Notes: a model not told the origin generated them from the sequence alone. Shown: positions 7,788-16,233, numbered from the stretch's first letter. The stretch is 64,000 nucleotides of DNA from Bacillus altitudinis 41KF2b (GCF_000691145.1 NZ_ASJC01000005.1:124001-188000), one strand, 5' to 3'. Made by a program: numbers and translations.

Positions 7788-8081
7788 ATGAATGATAAAG
7801 GATTTACACTGTTAGAAATGTTAATTGTTATGCTTGTGATCTCCATTCTTTTATTGATCACCATTCCAAATATCACTCGGCATCATCAAAGCATTCAAGC
7901 AAAGGGCTGTGAAGGGCTGAAATCAATGGTGAGTACACAGGTAATGGCATATGAATTAGAGCATGACGGCAAGACGCCATCTTTAGCTGAATTAGAAAAA
8001 GAAGGCTATGTCAAAAAGGGATTAACTTGTCCGAATGGAAAGGCAATTTTCATTCAAAATGGGGATGTGAAAAATGAATAA
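7788..8081 (+). CDS. comGC: Major competence pseudopilin ComGC
   Basis: A 97-residue prepilin with the type IV cleavage site right at the N-terminus: NDKG before FTLLEMLIVMLVISILLL. ComC (outside the window) would cleave after the Gly and methylate the new Phe. Two cysteines (KGCEGL and LTCPNG) match the intramolecular disulphide reported for ComGC. AAAGGAGGACTAAAGC precedes ATG 7788. It forms the pseudopilus shaft. Confidence 0.95.
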   Translation: MNDKGFTLLEMLIVMLVISILLLITIPNITRHHQSIQAKGCEGLKSMVSTQVMAYELEHDGKTPSLAELEKEGYVKKGLTCPNGKAIFIQNGDVKNE

Positions 8082-8520
8082 ATCGCTTTTCCAGGAGAAA
8101 GGATTTACACTCATTGAGCAGCTCTTGATCGTCATGATTTTCTCTATCTTATTATCGATAATAGGTGGAAAAGTTCCCAAAATATTAGAAAGTGCTGAAG
8201 CAAAAAAGCAAGTGAACTTGCTAAAACAAGATCTTCAATTGGCATCTTATACTGCATTTATTAAAAAAACACGAGTAACTGTTGAGTTTCACCCGACCAA
8301 TGTATCTTATCAAGTCATCGAGCAGAATAGTGAGCAGATCATTGCTTCTAATCCACATAAAAAAGGCACCATCAAGCAATCCACATTTCAAAAAGGCCTT
8401 CACTTTAATAAAAACGGACATCCAAATAGCGGCGGTTCTCTCATTGTTCAATTTGGCAGTCAAATATATAAACTCACGATTTACTTAGGGAGCGGGCGGA
8501 TTCATGTTCAGCAACAATAA
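8074..8520 (+). CDS. comGD: Minor competence pseudopilin ComGD
   Basis: A 148-residue prepilin-like protein: QEKG before FTLIEQLLIVMIFSILLSIIG, with a Glu at position 5 of the mature form as the family requires. It overlaps comGC by 8 bp. Minor pseudopilins help initiate and cap the pseudopilus. The body is basic and lacks cysteine pairs. Confidence 0.92.
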   Translation: MNKSLFQEKGFTLIEQLLIVMIFSILLSIIGGKVPKILESAEAKKQVNLLKQDLQLASYTAFIKKTRVTVEFHPTNVSYQVIEQNSEQIIASNPHKKGTIKQSTFQKGLHFNKNGHPNSGGSLIVQFGSQIYKLTIYLGSGRIHVQQQ

Positions 8521-8818
8521 AGGATTTAGTACGTTTGAGATGCTCTTTTCTTGCCACCTCTTTCTATTTGCTGCTCTTGTGCTCGTGCCATCCTTTGAAA
8601 AACTGACAATAGGGAAAGAAGAATTAAGAGCCAAACTGGAAGCTAATCAAATTTTACATGAGTATATGAATAAAGCTTTTATAGAAGGTCAAAAGAAAAC
8701 AAGTACAAAGAAACGAGGCCAGATCACATATGAATTCATTTGGGGTCAGGAGAAGGGATGTGTTTCATACAAAGTACAAAAAAAGAAGACGATTTGCTTT
8801 CGACATTTGGAGCGATGA
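8504..8818 (+). CDS. comGE: Minor competence pseudopilin ComGE
   Basis: A 104-residue protein with the prepilin motif NNKG before FSTFEMLFSCHLFLFAALVLV. It overlaps comGD by 17 bp, and comGF starts 59 bp before its stop, so translation of the three genes is tightly coupled. Assignment follows operon position plus motif. Confidence 0.88.
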   Translation: MFSNNKGFSTFEMLFSCHLFLFAALVLVPSFEKLTIGKEELRAKLEANQILHEYMNKAFIEGQKKTSTKKRGQITYEFIWGQEKGCVSYKVQKKKTICFRHLER

Positions 8819-9257
8819 ACAAGGCTTTACACTCGCTCAAGCAATATGGCAATTGCAGCTATTTTTGCTGCTTTCTTTTGGCTGCATGCTGCTTTTATCA
8901 ATTGTTGAAAAAGCTCATCCGTTTGCAGAAATCAACAAATTTTCGCAAATGGAGTGGAAACAAACGGTCCTGCAATTAGAGGAGGATCTAAATTGTGCTG
9001 TCGCTGTAAGAGCGGTGAAAAATGGAACAGCACTGGAGTATATTTCTAATCAAGGGCGAGTGGTGACGATTGAGCCGTATCAAGAGATGCTTCGTAAACG
9101 AACGGATCAGGCAGGCCATCTCCCTTTATTACAAAAGGTGAAACAATTCCATGTAAGAACAAAAGAGCAAACCACCACTCTCCAAGTCACAGATGTATTT
9201 GGTCAAGTACATGAAGCTGTTTTTTTCACTTACAAAGGAGTGATTCCTAAAACGTGA
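8760..9257 (+). CDS. comGF: Minor competence pseudopilin ComGF
   Basis: The frame is open from 8730, but AGGAG at 8748-8752 lies exactly 7 nt before GTG 8760, which I choose; this gives 165 residues. A basic stretch (KYKKRRR) precedes DEQG-FTLAQAIWQLQLFLLLSFGCMLL, a prepilin-like segment without the usual Glu5. The start and first 20 codons lie inside comGE in another frame. The C-terminal half (QMEWKQTVLQLEEDL..., MLRKRTDQAGHLPLL) matches the ComGF family. Confidence 0.85.
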   Translation: MFHTKYKKRRRFAFDIWSDEQGFTLAQAIWQLQLFLLLSFGCMLLLSIVEKAHPFAEINKFSQMEWKQTVLQLEEDLNCAVAVRAVKNGTALEYISNQGRVVTIEPYQEMLRKRTDQAGHLPLLQKVKQFHVRTKEQTTTLQVTDVFGQVHEAVFFTYKGVIPKT

Positions 9258-9637
9258 AAAGAGAAGACGGGTTTATTTATCCTCACGTATTTGCTGTCAT
9301 TCTTTTATTTTTATTGATTCTAGGCTCGATGACCATTGGGTTTCAAAAAGAGTTGAAAAGTGCAGAGCTCACGATTTCTTTTTATCAAAAACAGCAGTTA
9401 TTTCGTTTAGGTCTAAGTGAAGCTGCAAACAAATTAAATCGTATTTGTAATCAGCCATTGAGCCCAATTGTCACAGAAGAAGGTCGAGTGACGTTGAAGC
9501 GAATTGGGTGCGATGACAGAAAAAAGCTAGTCCGCCTCTTGGTTAACATCGAGACAAAGGGTGGTGTAACTGACGAGCGGGAACTAGAGATGAATAAGGA
9601 GACAGGAGAAATCAATCAATGGATCAGCACTCATTAG
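9254..9637 (+). CDS. comGG: Competence pseudopilus protein ComGG
   Basis: A 127-residue protein with one N-terminal membrane segment (PHVFAVILLFLLILGSMTIG) after a short basic leader; no classical prepilin cleavage motif is seen, as for ComGG elsewhere. GTG 9254 overlaps the comGF stop as GTGA. Last pilus gene of the operon. Confidence 0.88.
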   Translation: MKREDGFIYPHVFAVILLFLLILGSMTIGFQKELKSAELTISFYQKQQLFRLGLSEAANKLNRICNQPLSPIVTEEGRVTLKRIGCDDRKKLVRLLVNIETKGGVTDERELEMNKETGEINQWISTH

Positions 9638-9697
9638 CGAGTGTATAAAACGATACTCTTCTTGGTAACACTTTAAGGAAGAAGAGGTGAGTGTTCG

Positions 9698-9886
9698 ATG
9701 AAGACAAATGATTATGTAAAATATATGACGCAGGAAATTATTAAATATATGAATACACCACGTGACGAGCGGAAAGAACATAAACAGGAAAAAATGGAGA
9801 CGAAACCACCATTTTCTCAGCGTTTATTCGGTGTTCTGCCTTTTGGCTTTTCAATGATGCTAAAAAAACGTCATCGACAAAAGTAA
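9698..9886 (+). CDS. yqzE: Conserved small protein YqzE
   Basis: A 62-residue, strongly charged protein ([29 protein letters not shown]..) with a short hydrophobic patch ([12 protein letters not shown]). It follows comGG by 60 bp and shares its terminator, as in B. subtilis, where yqzE is the last comG operon gene. AAGAGGTGAGTG precedes ATG 9698. Function unknown. Confidence 0.88.
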   Translation: MKTNDYVKYMTQEIIKYMNTPRDERKEHKQEKMETKPPFSQRLFGVLPFGFSMMLKKRHRQK

Positions 9887-9910
9887 AAAGCCGCCAGCAG
9901 GCGGTTTTTT
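9885..9910 (+). terminator. Terminator of the comG operon
   Basis: AAAAGCCGCC, loop AGCA, GGCGGTTTTTT directly after the yqzE stop. Confidence 0.9.
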
Positions 9911-9919
9911 AATGCCATT

Positions 9920-10246
9920 TTAGCTGTATTCTTCCACAACAATGACTTTATTGACCTTGTTCGAGTATGGGTTATAGGAAATGGTGACATATACCCCAAA
10001 TTCTTTGGCCTGATCTTTCAATGTAATATGATATTGCTTCACGGATTCTTTCTCCCGGTGCCGATCCCACACTTTTTGTTTGAATAAAACATGTGCTAAC
10101 GGATACCGTTTTTTTGCTTCTTTGACTGCCCTTGTTTCCCATTGATCTGCGGCAGAAGTGATTCCTTTTGCCTCCGCTAGATGGGCGCTTTGGATCAAAG
10201 GGCTTAACAGTAAACTGAGCATGATCATGATTCTTCCATAATTCAA
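9920..10246 (-). CDS. yqzG: Secreted DUF3889 protein YqzG
   Basis: A 108-residue protein with an N-terminal signal peptide (MIMLSLLLSPLIQSAHLAEA) and a small secreted domain ending VYVTISYNPYSNKVNKVIVVEEYS. This fits the DUF3889 family of YqzG. The start is TTG 10246 behind GAGGTGATG. It diverges from tapA. Function unknown. Confidence 0.8.
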   Translation of the reverse strand: MNYGRIMIMLSLLLSPLIQSAHLAEAKGITSAADQWETRAVKEAKKRYPLAHVLFKQKVWDRHREKESVKQYHITLKDQAKEFGVYVTISYNPYSNKVNKVIVVEEYS

Positions 10247-10381
10247 CTAACATCACCTCACCAATTATTATCCTGACCAAATCCTGCACTTTTATGTAAA
10301 TTTTTAAGAAGTACAAATGTCACAGAAAAAAATATTGAATATGGCGAAAGAATGAGAAAATGGAAGAATTTTCTCGGTAAT

Positions 10382-10397
10382 GTTCTTGTTTAAGAAC
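10382..10397. promoter_or_regulatory. SinR-type operator 1 upstream of tapA
   Basis: GTTCTT (10382-10387) and AAGAAC (10392-10397) form an inverted pair matching the SinR half-site GTTCTYT. It lies upstream of the putative tapA -35 region. Confidence 0.75.
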
Positions 10398-10418
10398 AAA
10401 ATGGACTAATTTGACGTT

Positions 10419-10446
10419 TTGGATTTTATAGGTAATTCCTTATACT
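10419..10446 (+). promoter_or_regulatory. Candidate tapA promoter
   Basis: TATACT (10441-10446) is a good -10; TTGGAT (10419-10424) with a 16-nt spacer is the best -35 in phase. It lies between the two SinR-type operators, which fits repression by occlusion. Confidence 0.5.
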
Positions 10447-10455
10447 GAGTGTAAT

Positions 10456-10472
10456 CGTTCTTTTTAAAGAAC
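10456..10472. promoter_or_regulatory. SinR-type operator 2 overlapping the tapA start region
   Basis: GTTCTTT (10456-10462), TTA, AAAGAAC (10466-10472): a perfect inverted pair of SinR half-sites just downstream of the -10. Confidence 0.8.
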
Positions 10473-10498
10473 AATTGTTCAAGGAGTTGAAAGAATCA

Positions 10499-11026
10499 AT
10501 GAAACAGCCTCTCTTTGTACTATTTTGTGCTATTTGTTTGATTTTCACTTCTTTTTTTATTACGTCTACTAATGCTTCTTTTAACGATGTCGAGCATTCG
10601 AATTTTGTCATGAAAACATGTGAAAATTTCGAAGAGACAGATCAGCATTGTCAGCCGAAGAAATGGGATAGAAGCCATTTGAAACTGATCGATCAAACGA
10701 TCATTGAGGGGACAGTCTGTGCGCCTCAAAAGTTGAGCATGTCACTAAAAAATATTGGACAACCCATCGCGCACTCTGAATGGAAGTGGGAACTGTATAA
10801 AGTAGAGAGTGCTCAGATGCCATTACAAGATGGCCATGTTATTGAAAAAGGTGCTATACAGTCCCTCTCATCAGAAGAAACGACGACTGTCACGTCAGTT
10901 AAAGCAAAAACAAATGGAATCTATTTGTTTAAAATCTATTATCCTAAAGGGTTTGGTGGTTCTGAAAAGCCATTCTTTACGTCTCAACATATGCAGCTTT
11001 CGAATTGTCAAGAAAAGGTGTCCTAA
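10499..11026 (+). CDS. tapA: Matrix fibre accessory protein TapA (YqxM)
   Basis: About 175 residues with an N-terminal signal segment (PLFVLFCAICLIFTSFFITSTNA) and a secreted domain with four cysteines. TapA is processed by SipW and promotes assembly of TasA fibres at the cell wall. First of tapA-sipW-tasA. AAGGAG (10481-10486) lies 12 nt before ATG 10499; the frame also extends to TTG 10475. It is clearly shorter than the B. subtilis protein (~253 aa from memory), lacking the C-terminal part. Confidence 0.9.
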   Translation: MKQPLFVLFCAICLIFTSFFITSTNASFNDVEHSNFVMKTCENFEETDQHCQPKKWDRSHLKLIDQTIIEGTVCAPQKLSMSLKNIGQPIAHSEWKWELYKVESAQMPLQDGHVIEKGAIQSLSSEETTTVTSVKAKTNGIYLFKIYYPKGFGGSEKPFFTSQHMQLSNCQEKVS

Positions 11027-11076
11027 AGGGGACTAGTCTTTTGAATGAAACATGATATGTAAAGGGGAGAAAGGTT

Positions 11077-11649
11077 ATGAAAAAATGGATGAAAATGTCT
11101 GGGAGTATTCTTTACGCGCTGGTCTTCACGATGATGATTGTGTGTATTATTGTCGTGTTGTCATCTAGAACAACAGGAGGAGATCCTCAGATCTTTGGTT
11201 ATGAGTTCAAGCAAGTATTATCTGGATCAATGGAACCGGAATTTTCGACTGGTTCATTGATTGTCGTGAAACATGTCACCTCACCTGAAACACTCAAAAA
11301 AGGGGATATTATTACGTTTCAAACGAAGCAAGACCAATCCTTTGTGACTCACCGCATTGTTGGGGTGAAAGGAAAAGGAGTAAATAAAGCCTTTGAGACA
11401 AAAGGAGACCACAATATGTATCAAGACGGCACGCTCGTCAAAGCGAATCAAGTGACTGCGCAGTATACGGGCGTGAACATTCCTTATGCAGGAAATCTTC
11501 TTTCGTATGCAGGAACTTCTGCTGGGACCGCTCTTTTGCTCATAATTCCAGGGGTGATGCTGCTTGTTTATTCAACCATTCATTTTGTTGGTGCTGCCAA
11601 ACATCGAAGACATACGGCTGAGTTACATATGTCAGAGGAACAAGCATAA
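11077..11649 (+). CDS. sipW: ER-type signal peptidase I SipW
   Basis: A 190-residue membrane peptidase with an N-terminal segment (~9-29) and a C-terminal one (~150-172). The catalytic Ser is at 51 in VLSGSMEP, and the second box is FVTHRIVG, with His92 where bacterial P-type enzymes have Lys. This Ser-His arrangement marks the ER/archaeal type. SipW releases TasA and TapA from their signal peptides. Middle gene of the matrix operon; AAAGGGGAGAAAGG precedes ATG 11077. Confidence 0.95.
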   Translation: MKKWMKMSGSILYALVFTMMIVCIIVVLSSRTTGGDPQIFGYEFKQVLSGSMEPEFSTGSLIVVKHVTSPETLKKGDIITFQTKQDQSFVTHRIVGVKGKGVNKAFETKGDHNMYQDGTLVKANQVTAQYTGVNIPYAGNLLSYAGTSAGTALLLIIPGVMLLVYSTIHFVGAAKHRRHTAELHMSEEQA

Positions 11650-11707
11650 ATTTTCGTTTGTAACCTAAATCAGGTTTCAATAAAACAATTTATTAGGGGG
11701 TTCAATC

Positions 11708-12508
11708 ATGGCAATGAAAAAATCAATTCGTTTAGGTGTTTTATCGGGAGCATTAGGTCTTGCTTTAATTGGAGGGGGAACGTGGGCTGCATTTAATGAT
11801 GTTGAGACGGCAAACGCGGTCTACTCTACAGGAGAGCTGAATCTATCTGCAAAAGAGAATTCCGGCGCCATCAACCTTGCGAACATAAAACCCGGTGACC
11901 GTATAAAGAAGGAATTTAATTTTGAAAATAAAGGGTCTCTTGCAATTAATCAAGTGCTGATGAGTCTTGATTATAGCCAGTTTCAAGATGGAACATCAGC
12001 GAAGAATGGCGGGAAGAATACAGCTGAAGAATTCCTCAGCCAATTTCAGGTGAGTGTTCTAACGGTTGGAGCCGAAGGTGGGAATGGATACCCGAAAAAT
12101 ATTATTTTAGACCATGCAAACCTGCTTGACCTGCATCTATTAACGTCAAAGCAGGATCAGACCGCATTTGAAAAGCTTCGTCATGCCGTCGATGAGAAGT
12201 TTTTACATGAAAGTGGTAAAATTAATGTTGCCACCGTTGATGGATCAACAGCTCCAGAGTATGACGGCATTCCAAAGAATCCGTTTGATTACGATAAAAT
12301 GGAAATGATCATTGAATTTGTCAATGACCAGACGAAGGATAAAGCGGGTAACTATATCCAAAATAAATACCAAGGCGATGCGATTCAAGTTGATCTTTCC
12401 TTCGAAGCGACTCAGTGGAATGGTTTAACGATCAATCCAAAAAAGCATACGGATGAAAAAGGCTACGTGAAAGAAAACGAAAAAGCACACAGCGAAGATA
12501 AAAAATAA
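11708..12508 (+). CDS. tasA: Biofilm amyloid-like fibre protein TasA
   Basis: A 266-residue secreted camelysin-family protein (B. subtilis: 261). The signal peptide MKKSIRLGVLSGALGLALIG ends at TWAA, with the mature protein expected to start FNDVETAN. Strongly conserved blocks include KENSGAINLANIKPGD, GGNGYPKNIILD and KYQGDAIQ, plus the tail KENEKAHSEDKK. TasA is the main protein fibre of the matrix. TTAGGGGGTTC precedes ATG 11708. The gene sits alone after sipW with a 58-bp gap. Confidence 0.96.
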   Translation: MAMKKSIRLGVLSGALGLALIGGGTWAAFNDVETANAVYSTGELNLSAKENSGAINLANIKPGDRIKKEFNFENKGSLAINQVLMSLDYSQFQDGTSAKNGGKNTAEEFLSQFQVSVLTVGAEGGNGYPKNIILDHANLLDLHLLTSKQDQTAFEKLRHAVDEKFLHESGKINVATVDGSTAPEYDGIPKNPFDYDKMEMIIEFVNDQTKDKAGNYIQNKYQGDAIQVDLSFEATQWNGLTINPKKHTDEKGYVKENEKAHSEDKK

Positions 12509-12548
12509 AGTCAGTCTTTAGACTGATAACAAGATCTGCATAGCAATT

Positions 12549-12584
12549 GGAGGAGTATGCGCTAAAACATGCGCATTACTCCTC
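12549..12584. terminator. Hairpin between convergent tasA and sinR
   Basis: GGAGGAGTATGCGC (12549-12562) pairs with GCGCATTACTCCTC (12571-12584) apart from one bulge. It overlaps the sinR stop codon, and a T-rich tract follows further on (12591 onward). Probably a shared terminator. Confidence 0.65.
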
Positions 12585-12911
12585 TTCTTGCTTTTTTTTC
12601 CAGATTTGATAATCTAAAAATTCACGAAATTGCTTTTTCGAAACCCCTGATGTCATTGCATCTCGAACTAGTTTTTCCCATTCACTATCTAATTGACCAT
12701 CGTATTCGGTTTCATCATTTTCGTTTAACAGTGTATGAACCGAGACGTCCAGAACAGCGGAGACTTTTTCAAGAAATTGAATGGAGGGGTTTGTTTGCAA
12801 GTTTCTTTCTATTGAACTTAAATAAGACTTCGCTACCCCAGCCTTTTCGGCCAGTTCTGATAGTGAGTAGCCTTTTTCATTGCGGTATTGTTTAATACGC
12901 TGGCCAATCAA
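12576..12911 (-). CDS. sinR: Biofilm master repressor SinR
   Basis: A 111-residue DNA-binding protein, same length as in B. subtilis: XRE-type helix-turn-helix (residues 1-66, YSLSELAEKAGVAKSYLSSIE) and a C-terminal oligomerisation domain (LDSEWEKLVRDAMTSGVSKKQF). It represses matrix genes such as tapA through GTTCTYT sites, two of which lie in this window. I choose the TTG at 12911 (IGQRIKQYR), the start used in B. subtilis; an ATG two codons upstream is also possible. It follows sinI in one unit. Confidence 0.96.
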   Translation of the reverse strand: MIGQRIKQYRNEKGYSLSELAEKAGVAKSYLSSIERNLQTNPSIQFLEKVSAVLDVSVHTLLNENDETEYDGQLDSEWEKLVRDAMTSGVSKKQFREFLDYQIWKKKQEEE

Positions 12912-12944
12912 TGTCATCACCTTCCTTTCGATATTATAGCACAT

Positions 12945-13109
12945 TCAGAAAGGTTTGATAGAATGACTTCTTGCCATAGGGGGAGACTCAGAGGACTTTT
13001 CGAGTGATTTGAGAAAATGACGGACTTCTTCTACTGTTAGTCCTGCTTTGCGCGCTTCGCGTAATAATTGAACCCATTCACTGTCTAATAACTTCGTTTT
13101 CTTTTCCAT
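12945..13109 (-). CDS. sinI: SinR antagonist SinI
   Basis: A 54-residue protein starting ATG at 13109 behind TAGGAGGG and stopping at TGA 12945-12947. The N-terminal helix (LLDSEWVQLLREARKAGLTVEEVRHFL) mimics the SinR dimerisation domain, and the tail MARSHSIKPF matches the conserved SinI end. SinI titrates SinR and so releases matrix genes. The 33-bp gap to sinR fits one operon. In B. subtilis sinI is activated by Spo0A-P; I see only a weak 0A-like site upstream. Confidence 0.92.
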   Translation of the reverse strand: MEKKTKLLDSEWVQLLREARKAGLTVEEVRHFLKSLEKSSESPPMARSHSIKPF

Positions 13110-13293
13110 ACAAATACCCTCCTAAAATACTGAATCGTGTATTTCAGGCACTTAACGCATGAAATGGAAAAACACAGGTGATAAGACCTCATAGATTGCT
13201 TGCGTCATGTTTCCGCCCAATACAAACAGACAAACGTTGCTTTTGATTGATCGAAAATTTGATATCACATGAAAGGGAGGGAGACATGCTAAG

Positions 13294-14091
13294 TCAGCCC
13301 CCTCTTTTTTGCTGTAAGTAAAAAAGTCCGCCATTTTCAATCGTAAGACTGATTTTTGGTTCGTATAAAGTTTTAAGTGCTTGTCTTTCTATTTCATATT
13401 CTACAGATGTGTCTGAAGTCCCTTCATAAAATTGGTTTAAAAGTTCCGAGTCTTCTTTCCACTTTTGAACAGCTCTTACCGCCCAATCATCCGGCTCTTC
13501 ATTGGCATAACGTTCCATCAGGCTGTAAAGCCGTTTGACGCCGCTCTCTGGCTTAATCATCGTACTCATTGTGAAGCAATAATCAGGAATTTGAGACGAT
13601 AGCTCACGTGCTTCTAGCTTCTCTTGAAATTGTTCGATGACTTCTCCGCGTATTAGATGAAGTCCAAGAGACAGCAGTTTATCTTTTTTACGGTCTGCCA
13701 GATAGGATATTTTGACATTGAGACCAAGCCACGGCTCCAGTGCGATCTGGCTGTTTGTGAGTGGTCTGACTTTTTCGTACAGCCGAATAAAACGGCCTTG
13801 CTGTTTCACAGCCTCGAATATTTGGAATAAACGAGGGGAGCCGAAGTGGACAAATTCTCCTTCGACCGAGTCATCAGCTTTTTTTTGATCGGTGATCAAA
13901 GTCAATTGCCGCGGCTCAGGTACGCCTCCCGTTTTTTCGAGCCAATGCCAATAAAAAGGGCGGTTCATGATCAATTTATCCATTTCGATTGTCAGCTGTA
14001 CGGTCAGGTGCCCTGCACTTTCTTCAAGTATGTCGCATTGATTTGCCTGAAAGAAACGGAGAAGAAATGTGTGAATCTCGCGCTGCTCCAT
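13294..14091 (-). CDS. yqhG: Conserved protein YqhG
   Basis: A 265-residue soluble protein with no obvious enzyme motif, matching the YqhG family found next to yqhH in Bacillus. It starts at ATG 14091, 14 bp after yqhH ends, behind AAAGGAGAGTTGACC, so the two form an operon. Function unknown. Confidence 0.85.
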   Translation of the reverse strand: MEQREIHTFLLRFFQANQCDILEESAGHLTVQLTIEMDKLIMNRPFYWHWLEKTGGVPEPRQLTLITDQKKADDSVEGEFVHFGSPRLFQIFEAVKQQGRFIRLYEKVRPLTNSQIALEPWLGLNVKISYLADRKKDKLLSLGLHLIRGEVIEQFQEKLEARELSSQIPDYCFTMSTMIKPESGVKRLYSLMERYANEEPDDWAVRAVQKWKEDSELLNQFYEGTSDTSVEYEIERQALKTLYEPKISLTIENGGLFYLQQKRGG

Positions 14092-14105
14092 TGGTCAACT
14101 CTCCT

Positions 14106-15776
14106 TTATGAACCTTGCTGTCTTTCTTCTAAAAGCGGTGTTTGTGCTTCTGTTAAATAGGAAGCAAATTGGGTTAATTTCTTTTTCATGTCTACGTCAG
14201 ACTCGTGCTGGAAGAGAATTTGATGCAATTCTGTTTCAGCATCTTGGATATCAATTCGGGTTAAAATATCATCTAGATCGCCAATGACGTTTTCAAACAG
14301 CTGAATTTTTTCATACAAAAGTTTTAAAATATGTTCTTCGACTGTCCCGCTGGTTGCCATATTGTAAATGTGAACATCCCGCTCTTGACCGAGCCGGTGA
14401 ATACGTCCAATTCTTTGTTCCAAGCGCATTGGGTTCCACGGAAGGTCGTAGTTGATGATTTGGTTGCAAAACTGAAGGTTGATCCCCTCGCCGCCTGCTT
14501 CTGTCGCGATGAGCACTTGCGCCCGCTCTCTAAATAAATCTTTCATCCAGTCTTTTTTACTACGTTTAAACCCGCCTCGAAAAGGAACCGAACTGATGCC
14601 GTTTTGCTGGAGAAACCATTGTAAATAAATTTGTGTCGCACGGTATTCAGTGAAGATAATGACTTTTTCATTTAATTGCTGAATGAGTTTAACGACTTCA
14701 AGTGCTTTAGAATTTTGTTCTACCTGGTTGATTTTCTCCATGATGTGCATCATCGCAGAAGCGCCTAGAATGTGTTTTTCCTCTTCTTGCATTTTTTTAA
14801 TGGTCATATAGACGGCCTCACGGCTCGAACAGCATTCTCGTTCTAAGGTCATAATTGAAAACATGTGCTTCGTATAGGAAGGGTTTTCTTTTAACTTGCA
14901 AATTTCATCATATAGTGCTTGTTCTGTTGGGGAGAAATCAATAGAAATTGTCTTCACATGACGCTTTGACCACTCGATGCCAGTGTCTTGTCTCCGGTTC
15001 CGAATCATGACTTTATTGACTAACTGTTTTAGCCGGTCATGGTCTTCAAGTTGAAGGTCTTTTTTGGCAAAGAGGTCTTTAAATTGTGTTTCATTACCTA
15101 AATGGCCTGGCTTCAACAGAGAGACGAGATTAAAAATTTCTCCTATCCGATTTTGGATAGGTGTGGCTGTGAGCAGTAGGCAGAACTTTTTATTCAAATT
15201 TCTCACAAACTCATAGTTTTTCGTTTTATTGTTTTTCAGTTTGTGTGCTTCATCAATAATGACCATATCGTAGGAGATGGATAAGATCGTGTCTCGATGC
15301 GGCTGTCTTTTGGCTGTATCAATTGAGGAAACCACAACATCGCACTGCTCCCACACATAGCTCTTTTTTTGCTCGACAGCATCTATATAAAATTTTGTCC
15401 GCAGTTCTTGTACCCATTGGGACACAAGGGAGGCGGGTACGAGAATGAGAATCTTCTTGGCAAGTCCGCGAATCATGTATTCTTTGATAATCAGTCCTGC
15501 TTCAACGGTTTTTCCAAGACCCACTTCATCTGCTAAAATGGCTTTCCCATTCATCTCTTCTACGACTCTTCTAGCGACTTCGAGCTGGTGTTTTAAAGGA
15601 GTAAATGCAGGCAGGTGCGCAGGTGCTTGCAGTCCTTCAAATGAATCAATGGCTGTCACTTTTTGTACCTGTGCTGCTAAACGGTACATATCCCAATTCG
15701 CCCAGGGACCGTCTGCTGTAAGCCGCTTTTGAAATTCACTTGCCCATTTTTGATCAAAGATCGTTTGAATATTCAA
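14106..15776 (-). CDS. yqhH: SNF2-family DNA-dependent ATPase YqhH
   Basis: A 556-residue SF2 helicase-like ATPase: Walker A LADEVGLGKTVEAGLI, DEAH box (IIDEAHKLKN), motif III LLLTATPIQN, motif V ATEAGGEGINLQF and motif VI QRIGRIHRLGQ. This is the RapA/HepA-like SNF2 group, which remodels protein-nucleic acid complexes; the B. subtilis protein has no settled role. It is divergent from the glycine operon and precedes yqhG in one transcription unit. Confidence 0.92.
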   Translation of the reverse strand: MNIQTIFDQKWASEFQKRLTADGPWANWDMYRLAAQVQKVTAIDSFEGLQAPAHLPAFTPLKHQLEVARRVVEEMNGKAILADEVGLGKTVEAGLIIKEYMIRGLAKKILILVPASLVSQWVQELRTKFYIDAVEQKKSYVWEQCDVVVSSIDTAKRQPHRDTILSISYDMVIIDEAHKLKNNKTKNYEFVRNLNKKFCLLLTATPIQNRIGEIFNLVSLLKPGHLGNETQFKDLFAKKDLQLEDHDRLKQLVNKVMIRNRRQDTGIEWSKRHVKTISIDFSPTEQALYDEICKLKENPSYTKHMFSIMTLERECCSSREAVYMTIKKMQEEEKHILGASAMMHIMEKINQVEQNSKALEVVKLIQQLNEKVIIFTEYRATQIYLQWFLQQNGISSVPFRGGFKRSKKDWMKDLFRERAQVLIATEAGGEGINLQFCNQIINYDLPWNPMRLEQRIGRIHRLGQERDVHIYNMATSGTVEEHILKLLYEKIQLFENVIGDLDDILTRIDIQDAETELHQILFQHESDVDMKKKLTQFASYLTEAQTPLLEERQQGS

Positions 15777-16016
15777 TGTGACCGCCTGCCTTTCTGGTAG
15801 AGTGATGATAAAATCGTTCTGTTTTTAAACGCTTCATTTTTTGATAGCGATTTAAAAGATGTTATATATCAATAAAAGCGAACGATAATGAATGATTATT
15901 TTGAAAATGTTAATGATTTTTCTGTTGCTCTTCATCCATTTCTAATGGTAGGATGTTGGTAAGTGATCTAGAGAATAAGTCACCCATTTTGATAGTATGT
16001 CCAATAAAGGTGAAGA

Positions 16017-16233
16017 ATATGAGCGGATGATGGTATGGGGAGAGACCTAGCGGTTATTTTGCACTGACAGGCGCCGAAGGAGCAAGCTGAATTGGTTCAG
16101 TGAATCTCTCAGGCAAAAGTACTCTTACCGGACGCAACTCTGGAGAGTGTTTGCGCAGCGATTTTTAGCAAACCACCAAAGGGGAAAACGCACAATGATG
16201 TTGTGCTGTAAACTTTCAGGTGCAAGGACAGAG
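16017..16233 (+). ncRNA. Tandem glycine riboswitch
   Basis: Two glycine aptamers in series. Aptamer 1 shows GGGGAGAGACC, GCGCCGAAGGAGCAAG and AATCTCTCAGGCAAAAGTAC (about 16017-16146). Aptamer 2 shows CTCTGGAGAG, CACCAAAGGGG and CTTTCAGGTGCAAGGACAGAG (about 16137-16233). Glycine binding favours read-through into gcvT-gcvPA-gcvPB. It is the only content of the yqhH-gcvT gap (15777-16337) apart from promoters, which I cannot place with confidence. Confidence 0.95.

Noticed and set aside
13225..13262. Spo0A box candidate before sinI (TTCGATC on the minus strand)
   Set aside because: Only five of seven core bases fit TTCGACA; too weak to list although regulation by Spo0A is expected.
13152..13340. 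62-codon minus-strand frame between sinI and yqhG
   Set aside because: It starts inside the yqhG 3' end in another frame without a start signal and occupies the sinI promoter region.
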